The translations under genes were made by a program, and so were the position numbers. Source: Coriobacteriaceae bacterium (GTDB taxonomy: Bacteria; Actinomycetota; Coriobacteriia; Coriobacteriales; UMGS124). Taken from it: 64,000 nt of DNA. Below are positions 58,774-64,000 of the stretch, in pieces (position 1 is the first letter of the stretch; each line of letters opens with the position of its first letter). Below the pieces are notes generated by a model. It was not told where the DNA came from and searched no databases. It saw nothing but the letters and a program-made list of their open reading frames with translations. The stretch is from assembly GCA_019421015.1 (NCBI GenBank), contig JAHZGC010000015.1, positions 1-64,000 on the forward strand, given 5' to 3'.

Positions 58774-59238
58774 ATGGACGCTTCCCTCACCTGTGCCAGC
58801 GACTCCGGAGTACCGTCGACCCTGGCCCTCCTCCAGCAGTTTCGCCGCTGCGCCCACCTGCAGCGCCACACCTCGGCCCCCCACGGCGGAACGCGCATCC
58901 TGATCAAGCTCCTCACCAACGGTCCAATAACCCAGCGCGCCCTTGCCGACCTACTCGAGCGCACGCCGGCCACCCTGAGCCAGCAGCTCGAGCCCCTGGA
59001 GCAGGCGGGCCTTATCGAGCGCGCGCCGCTCGAGACCGATCGGCGCACCATGGTCGTGCGGCTTACGGAGTCCGGCGCGACCGCCGCCCATGAGGCCCAG
59101 GCCTGGCGTCAACAGGTGGCCGACGAGCTGTTCGGGCAGCTCGACCCTCGGGACCGCCGCGACCTCCTGCGCATCCTCGCAGACCTCGAGTCCTCCTGGC
59201 GCGCCCGGGCGGCCGGCGACGGAGAGGCCTCGCGATGA
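58774..59238 (+). CDS. MarR-family transcriptional regulator
   Basis: 154 residues. Winged helix with Q-R-A-L-A-D-L-L-E-R-T-P-A-T-L-S-Q-Q-L near 55-73, then L-E-Q-A-G-L-I-E-R and D-R-R-T-M-V-V-R-L-T-E-S-G near 90-103, the MarR wing and following helix. The ATG at 58774 follows TTGGAGGACGCC. The stop overlaps the ATG of the first ABC exporter gene, so it is the first gene of a three-gene operon and probably represses it through the palindrome at 58734, with relief by an exported compound. Confidence 0.9.
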   Translation: MDASLTCASDSGVPSTLALLQQFRRCAHLQRHTSAPHGGTRILIKLLTNGPITQRALADLLERTPATLSQQLEPLEQAGLIERAPLETDRRTMVVRLTESGATAAHEAQAWRQQVADELFGQLDPRDRRDLLRILADLESSWRARAAGDGEASR

Positions 59239-61001
59239 GGCTCGCCTTCTCCTATCTGCGCCACCACCTGGGGCTGTACCTCGTTGCCCTGCTCTTCCTC
59301 GTGGTCGAGGCCCTGTGCGACCTCGCGCAGCCTTCGCTCATGGCCCTTGTGGTCGACCATGGCGTGCAGACGCGCGACGTGGGCACCATCCTTTCCTACG
59401 GCATCGCCATGGTCGGCGTTGCCCTGGGAGGGGCGTTGGCGGCCGTGGTTCGCAACAACGTCGCGAACCACGTGGCCCAGACCGTTGGCTACGAGATGCG
59501 CGGCGACCTGTACCGGGCGGTTCAGGCCCTCTCGGCCGAGAACATCGACCGCCTTCAGACCGCCTCCGTCATCACGCGCATGACCAACGACGTTACGACG
59601 GTCGTGAACTTCGTGAACTCCACGATGCGCATCGCCGTCAAGATGCCCATCACCTGCATAGGCGCCGTGGCGCTCATCATCTACCAGACCCCGCGCTTCG
59701 CCCCCGTGCTCCTGGTGGTCGTGGCCGCCGTCGTGGTGCTCGTCGTTCTGAACATGCGCCTGAGCAGCCCGCGTTACCGGGGCCTCCAGCGTGCCATGGA
59801 CCGGCTGAACGGCGTGAGCCGCGAGTTCCTCTCCTCGGTGTGCACGGTCAAGGCCTTCGGCGCCCAGGAGCAGGAGAGGACCCGCTTCACGGGTGCGGCC
59901 ACCGCCACGGCTCAGGCGGGCATCCATGCCATGGCGCTCCCGTCGGTGCTCTCGCCCCTGGTGACCCTTGCGGTGAATCTGGGCATCGTGGTGCTCCTGT
60001 GGCTGTCTCGGGCCCAAAACGCCGACGAGATCGGTCGCCTCATGGCGTCGCTCAACTACATGACCCAGCTCGTGCAGTCGCTGGGGATGCTCAACATGGT
60101 CGTGAACTCCGCGGCGCGCTGCAACGTCTCATCCGCCCGCATCGAGGAGGTGCTCCGGGAGCAGCCAGCTCAGTCGTGGCGGCCATTGGGCGATAAGCCC
60201 GCGCAGATCCTGGGCGCCGTGGCCTTCCGCGACGTTTCGTTCACCTATGCCGGCTCCTCTCGCCCCGCCTTGGAGCAGGTGAGCTTCGAGCTGGATCCCG
60301 GGCAGACCTTGGGGATCATCGGTCCCACCGGTTCGGGCAAAACCACGCTTGCCGATCTCGTCGCCCGACTGTACGACGCCACCGAGGGCACGGTGCTTCT
60401 TGATGGGCGCGATATCCGTTCGATTCCCGTCGAAGAGCTGCGCAAGGGGGTCTCGTTGGTTCCGCAGGCTTCGACCCTGTTTGCCGGAACGGTGGCGGAG
60501 AACCTGCGTTGGGGCGACGAGGACGCCTCGATGGCGCAGTTGCGCGAGGCGTGCCGCATCGCCCAGGCCGACGAGTTCGTCGAGAGGCTCTCCCACGGGT
60601 ACGACTCCGTGCTGGGGCAGGGGGGCGTGAACCTCTCGGGAGGCCAGCGCCAGCGTCTCTGCCTTGCAAGGGCGCTCGTGCGCCGCCCCAGGGTCCTTGT
60701 ACTCGACGATTGCACGAGCGCCCTCGACGGTTCGACCGAGCGGGCCGTGCTCGAGGGGCTCCGCACTCATCTGACCCGCACCACGGTGCTTCTGGTGAGC
60801 CAGCGCATCGCCACGGTGCGCGGCGCCGACCTCGTTCTTTGCCTCGAGAACGGCCGTGTGAGCGGTCTGGGGACCCACAACGAGCTGCTGCGTTCCTGCG
60901 ACGCCTATCGGGCCATCGTCTCCTCGCAGCTCGGCTCCGACGCCCTGCCCCCCAAAGCCGCAGACCTCGATTCCCAGGAACGGGAGGCGCGCCATGGATA
61001 A
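59235..61001 (+). CDS. ABC exporter half-transporter with degenerate ATPase site
   Basis: 588 residues: six-helix membrane domain in 1-310, then nucleotide-binding domain with Walker A G-P-T-G-S-G-K-T near 365, Q-loop V-P-Q-A near 410, signature L-S-G-G-Q-R-Q-R near 470 and Walker B V-L-V-L-D-D-C-T-S-A-L-D near 490. The residue after L-D in Walker B is Asp instead of the catalytic Glu, as in the non-catalytic subunit of heterodimeric exporters such as BmrC and TM287. Partner of the next gene, whose start overlaps its end by eight bases. Multidrug or lipid export is the usual role. Confidence 0.93.
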   Translation: MRLAFSYLRHHLGLYLVALLFLVVEALCDLAQPSLMALVVDHGVQTRDVGTILSYGIAMVGVALGGALAAVVRNNVANHVAQTVGYEMRGDLYRAVQALSAENIDRLQTASVITRMTNDVTTVVNFVNSTMRIAVKMPITCIGAVALIIYQTPRFAPVLLVVVAAVVVLVVLNMRLSSPRYRGLQRAMDRLNGVSREFLSSVCTVKAFGAQEQERTRFTGAATATAQAGIHAMALPSVLSPLVTLAVNLGIVVLLWLSRAQNADEIGRLMASLNYMTQLVQSLGMLNMVVNSAARCNVSSARIEEVLREQPAQSWRPLGDKPAQILGAVAFRDVSFTYAGSSRPALEQVSFELDPGQTLGIIGPTGSGKTTLADLVARLYDATEGTVLLDGRDIRSIPVEELRKGVSLVPQASTLFAGTVAENLRWGDEDASMAQLREACRIAQADEFVERLSHGYDSVLGQGGVNLSGGQRQRLCLARALVRRPRVLVLDDCTSALDGSTERAVLEGLRTHLTRTTVLLVSQRIATVRGADLVLCLENGRVSGLGTHNELLRSCDAYRAIVSSQLGSDALPPKAADLDSQEREARHG

Positions 61002-62859
61002 TAACGTTGCCGACGGCCGCCCGATGGCGGACGGCCTTCCTCCGCAAAAGCACGGCCCTGGCCCCGGTGCCCGTTTTGCGCCCCCGACCAAGGCCGCCGA
61101 CGGCCGCGGTACCGTGCGGCGCCTGCTCGACCTGGCCCGCGGCCATTGGCGCCCCCTGGTCGGCGCGGCCCTGCTCTCGTGCCTGATCGCAGCCGTTTCG
61201 GTGACCGCCCCGCTCGTGATCGGCTGGGCCGTGAACCTCGTTGAGGCGGGCGACCCCATAGGTGTTGCGGCCCTGGTCCTCACGGCGCTCTACGTGGGCA
61301 ACGCCCTCACGAACATGGCCCAGGGGCTGCTCATGAACACGGTTGGCCAGCGCATCGTTCTCGACGCCCGGCTTATGCTGTTCAACGCCATGGAGCGGCT
61401 GCCCCTGTCGTTTTTTGACCGCCACCGCCACGGCGACCTCATGAGCCGCATCACCAACGACGTCGACAACATCTCGAGCACCATCTCCGCCTCTCTGGCC
61501 GAGCTCATGGTGCTTGCCATAACCATCGTGGGCATGCTGGTCGCCATGGTGAGCCTGAGCCTGCCGCTGACCCTGATCGCCCTTGTAGCGGTGGGGTTCA
61601 TCTTCTGGTTCACGGGGTTTCTCACCCGTCATACGAGGCCTTTGTTTTTGGAGCAGCAGCGCGCGTTGGGTGAGCTGAATGCCCAGATAGAGGAGGGCAT
61701 CGGCGGCTTGGTCCTGGTAAAGGTCTTTGGGCGCGAGGCGCGCATGACCGAGCGCTTTGAGGGTCTCAACGCTTCCTATGCCTCGGTGGCCACGCGGGCC
61801 CAGATCTGGTCGGGCTACCTCATGCCCATCACGGGGGTCGTGAACAACCTCACCTACGTGGGGGTGGCCGTCGCCGGCGGCGTCATGGCCGCCCGGGGCG
61901 CCGTGGACGTGGGCCTGGTGACGAGCTTCCTGCTCTATGCTAAGCAGTTCACCCGGCCCTTTGTGAACATCGCGAGCATCTACAACACGCTGCAGTCGGC
62001 CCTTGCCGGCGCGGAGCGCGTGTTCCAGGTCGTCGACGAGACCCCTGAGCCCGAGGACACCCCCGACGCCCTGCCCCTTGAGGACCCCCGTGGCCATGTG
62101 GTCCTGGACCATGTGACCTTTGGCTACGACCCTGACCACCCGGTCCTCAAAGACGTGTCCCTCGACATCCCCGCGGGGACCCGCGTTGCCGTGGTGGGCG
62201 AGACGGGCTCGGGCAAGACGACCCTTGTGAACCTGCTGGCGCGTTTTTACGACGTAGACAGCGGGTCGGTGCTCATCGACGGCCACGACGTGCGTGACTA
62301 TCGCCTCGACGACGTGCGGGCCGCCTTTGGGACCGTGCTCCAGGAGGGGACCCTTGCCACGGCGAGCGTCTACGAGAACGTGGCCTATGGGTCGGTCGCC
62401 CGTGGTGGGGATGGGGCGGAAGGGGAGACGTCGCTCGACCCCGAGACGAAAAAGGCCGTTGAGCGGGCCGTGCGCGCCGTGGGCGCCGACGGCTTTGTGG
62501 AGCGGCTTCCCCAGGGATACGACACGGTGCTCGATCAGGGCGGAGCCCAGCTGAGCCAGGGGGAGCGCCAGCAGCTGACCATCGCCCGCGCCGTGATGGC
62601 CAACGCCCCCATCCTCATCCTCGACGAGGCCACGAGCTCGGTCGATACCGTTACCGAGCAGCGCATCCGCCGGGCGATTCTCGACCTTTCCAGCGATCGG
62701 ACTTCGATCGTCATCGCCCACCGGCTTTCGACCGTGCGCGACTCCGACCTCATCGTCGTCCTCGACAACGGCCGCATCGTCGAGCAGGGGACCCACGACG
62801 AGCTTGTGGCCCAAGGCGGCCGCTACGCCGCGATGTGGAAGGCCCAGACGGGGGAGTAA
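60994..62859 (+). CDS. ABC exporter half-transporter, catalytic subunit
   Basis: 621 residues: about 45 extra N-terminal residues, six-helix membrane domain to about 350, nucleotide-binding domain with Walker A G-E-T-G-S-G-K-T near 405, signature L-S-Q-G-E-R-Q-Q near 523 and canonical Walker B I-L-I-L-D-E-A-T-S-S-V-D near 543 with the catalytic Glu. The signature differs from L-S-G-G-Q, so across the dimer one ATP site combines this protein's Walker B with the partner's consensus signature, and the other is degenerate in both. Overlaps the partner gene by eight bases. Confidence 0.93.
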   Translation: MDNNVADGRPMADGLPPQKHGPGPGARFAPPTKAADGRGTVRRLLDLARGHWRPLVGAALLSCLIAAVSVTAPLVIGWAVNLVEAGDPIGVAALVLTALYVGNALTNMAQGLLMNTVGQRIVLDARLMLFNAMERLPLSFFDRHRHGDLMSRITNDVDNISSTISASLAELMVLAITIVGMLVAMVSLSLPLTLIALVAVGFIFWFTGFLTRHTRPLFLEQQRALGELNAQIEEGIGGLVLVKVFGREARMTERFEGLNASYASVATRAQIWSGYLMPITGVVNNLTYVGVAVAGGVMAARGAVDVGLVTSFLLYAKQFTRPFVNIASIYNTLQSALAGAERVFQVVDETPEPEDTPDALPLEDPRGHVVLDHVTFGYDPDHPVLKDVSLDIPAGTRVAVVGETGSGKTTLVNLLARFYDVDSGSVLIDGHDVRDYRLDDVRAAFGTVLQEGTLATASVYENVAYGSVARGGDGAEGETSLDPETKKAVERAVRAVGADGFVERLPQGYDTVLDQGGAQLSQGERQQLTIARAVMANAPILILDEATSSVDTVTEQRIRRAILDLSSDRTSIVIAHRLSTVRDSDLIVVLDNGRIVEQGTHDELVAQGGRYAAMWKAQTGE

Positions 62860-62862
62860 ACC

Positions 62863-62893
62863 AAAAAGCCCGACCCCACCGTGGGGCCGGGCT
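62863..62893 (-). terminator. Terminator for the superoxide reductase gene
   Basis: AGCCCGACCCCAC and GTGGGGCCGGGCT are arms; AAAAA at 62863-62867 gives a U-tract on the minus strand only. It also lies four bases past the ABC exporter stop and could stop that message as a hairpin. Confidence 0.75.
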
Positions 62894-62947
62894 CCAAAGG
62901 CGTCCCCGCAATTTGGCGAGACGGACACCCGATAAAAAGAGAATCCC

Positions 62948-63012
62948 CGCTCGCAAGGCGCGCGAGGGTGATGCGTACTGGACGTACGTGAGCCCTCGCG
63001 GAACGCGGCGAG
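62948..63012. repeat. REP-like hairpin copy 4
   Basis: CGCTCGCAAGGCGCGCGAGG, then ATGCGTACTGGACGTACGTG, then CCTCGCGGAACGCGGCGAG. Near-identical to the copy at 41682 (inverted) and related to 28086. Between the superoxide reductase stop and its terminator. Confidence 0.75.
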
Positions 63013-63031
63013 ACGGCAATCTCAACAAACT

Positions 63032-63409
63032 TTAGAAGTCGGCTTTCCAGAGGCCGTGGAGATTGCAGTACGCATACACCACACCGTGCTCGGTGCCGTG
63101 GAAGTCGGTCTCGGGCTTCTCGCCGGGCGACAGGTAGTGCAGCTCGAGACGGCCGCCGTTGGCCAGGCAGATCCACTCGATGTAGTGCTCCTCGAGCATG
63201 GGGTGGGGGACCGAGCCCACCTGGACGTGGGTCACATGGCCGTTGTTGGTCTGAGTGACCACGGGCACGTGCTTCTCAGTGGCGGCGTCGGTGGAGTCGG
63301 CTACGAGCAGCTCCATGGGCTCGCCGCAGCAGACCGGGTTCACGTTGGCGTCGTGGACCATGAGCACGATGTTGCCGCAGTGGTTGCAGCGGTAGAACTT
63401 GACTTCCAT
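63032..63409 (-). CDS. dfx: Desulfoferrodoxin (two-centre superoxide reductase)
   Basis: 125 residues. Desulforedoxin-type centre I uses C8, C11, C27 and C28 (C-N-H-C-G-N, V-C-C-G-E-P-M). The superoxide-reducing iron of centre II would be held by H47, H69, H75, C115 and H118 (E-K-H-V-P, P-H-P-M-L-E-E-H-Y, Y-C-N-L-H-G-L), with E45 next to the first His. Cytoplasmic; reduces superoxide to peroxide without making oxygen, as strict anaerobes require. The ATG follows GAAAGGGGTATCCC. Single-gene unit with its own terminator. Confidence 0.95.
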   Translation of the reverse strand: MEVKFYRCNHCGNIVLMVHDANVNPVCCGEPMELLVADSTDAATEKHVPVVTQTNNGHVTHVQVGSVPHPMLEEHYIEWICLANGGRLELHYLSPGEKPETDFHGTEHGVVYAYCNLHGLWKADF

Positions 63410-63582
63410 GGGATACCCCTTTCCTTTCTAAAACAGTGCGTCGAAACGGTTTGGTGCGCCGCCGAAACATCGAGGCCCTGCGGCGTGCCATCTTTCGTCT
63501 CCTTGTTCCCAACCGTGCTTTTGCCATGCACGGGACGGGGCCGATCACACAATCCGCTATGATTTGGCCCGCATCGGCCCAG
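63410..63582. other. Divergent region before the REP-like repeat
   Basis: About 170 bases upstream of the superoxide reductase; it should hold its promoter, but no clear hexamer pair was found. Confidence 0.35.
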
Positions 63583-63699
63583 GCGAATCTATAGCAATCC
63601 ACAGAATGGGTGGACAAGGCGCGCGAGGGCGCGGTGTGCTTAGGCACATAAGCCCGAGCGCAAGGAAGTATCGGCAATTCTGTGGATTGCTATAGACGC
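63583..63699. repeat. REP-like hairpin copy 5 (GTGTGC variant)
   Basis: CTATAGCAATCCACAGAAT and ATTCTGTGGATTGCTATAG are perfect 19-base arms; the interior CAAGGCGCGCGAGGGCGCG ... GCACATAAGCCCGAGCG matches 45161-45258. It sits 11 bases before the dtd start. Confidence 0.8.
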
Positions 63700-63710
63700 G
63701 GGAGGTTTTT

Positions 63711-64000
63711 GTGCGCGCACTTATCCAACGGGTCGAAGAGGCCCAGGTCGCTGTCGACGGTGGGGTTGTAGGCTCCATCGGGCGGGGGTTGCTCATTCTG
63801 CTCGGCGTGGGCCAGACCGACGGGCGCCCCGAGGTGGACCGCTTGTGGGAGAAGACCCGCAAGCTGCGGATCTTCGAGGACGCCGCCGGCAAGACGAACC
63901 TGTCGCTGGCAGACGTTGGCGGCCAGGTGCTCGTGGTGAGCCAGTTCACGCTCTACGCAGACTGCCGTCACGGCAACCGTCCCTCGTTTACGGCGGCCGG
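63711..64000 (+). CDS. dtd: D-aminoacyl-tRNA deacylase, N-terminal part
   Basis: The frame from GTG at 63711 stays open to the right window edge, about 96 residues. R-A-L-I-Q-R-V at the start, G-L-L-I-L-L-G-V near 27, R-L-W-E-K-T-R-K-L-R-I-F near 46, and S-Q-F-T-L-Y-A-D near 78-85 followed by G-N-R-P-S-F are signatures of Dtd, which hydrolyses D-aminoacyl-tRNAs. GCGGGAGGTTTTT precedes the GTG. The C-terminal third is outside the window. Confidence 0.95.
   Translation, partial: MRALIQRVEEAQVAVDGGVVGSIGRGLLILLGVGQTDGRPEVDRLWEKTRKLRIFEDAAGKTNLSLADVGGQVLVVSQFTLYADCRHGNRPSFTAA

Overview
This 64 kb, GC-rich window looks like chromosome from an anaerobic actinobacterium of the class Coriobacteriia, probably a gut or oral Eggerthellaceae or Atopobiaceae relative. 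The evidence is the repeated pairing of Tat-exported flavin or molybdenum reductases with divergent membrane-bound LuxR-type regulators, TorD chaperones beside DmsABC-like complexes, a desulfoferrodoxin-type superoxide reductase, and the codon bias. The assignment rests on recognition of families, not on a database search.

Layout. 1-2.7 kb: end of a VOC-family gene, a DUF559-like protein and a DEDDh exonuclease. 2.8-14.8 kb: a complete type I-E CRISPR-Cas locus (cas3, cse1, cse2, cas7, cas5, cas6e, cas1, cas2) with a HicAB toxin-antitoxin pair inserted between cas3 and cse1, followed by an array of 15 repeats whose distal third is visibly decaying. 15.3-36.6 kb: a respiratory island with a flavin reductase carrying an FMN-binding domain, two DmsAB-type molybdoenzymes, one TorD, an orphan periplasmic binding protein, a second flavin reductase and five LuxR-type regulators, one of them split by an in-frame TGA. 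37.0-49.5 kb: a nine-gene cluster around a third molybdoenzyme: catalytic subunit, ferredoxin, DmsC-like anchor, a frameshifted polyferredoxin, a hypothetical protein, TorD, a UvrD-like ATPase, a trigger-factor-like protein without a PPIase domain, and an unrecognised Cys-rich protein. 49.8-53.2 kb: a third flavin reductase with its divergent LuxR. 53.3-64 kb: a NimA-like flavoprotein, a LOG-family protein, an initiator tRNA, a decayed MmeI-like methyltransferase fragment, a nitroreductase, an IS256-family insertion, a MarR plus heterodimeric ABC exporter operon, superoxide reductase, and the start of dtd.

How it fits together. The island gives the cell several alternative electron acceptors. 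Most reductases have their own divergent regulator. Four promoter regions share a TACCTGC-type box, including one pair conserved over about 55 bp upstream of two different reductases. TorD proteins would fold the molybdoenzymes before Tat export, and ferredoxin and anchor subunits would pass electrons from the quinone pool.

The least expected structure is intergenic. Seven long imperfect palindromes of about 150-270 bp have different arms, but five carry the same motif (ACCTGCGGTTTTA or its complement) exactly at the centre, and two carry decayed versions. Five smaller REP-like hairpins form a second repeat class.
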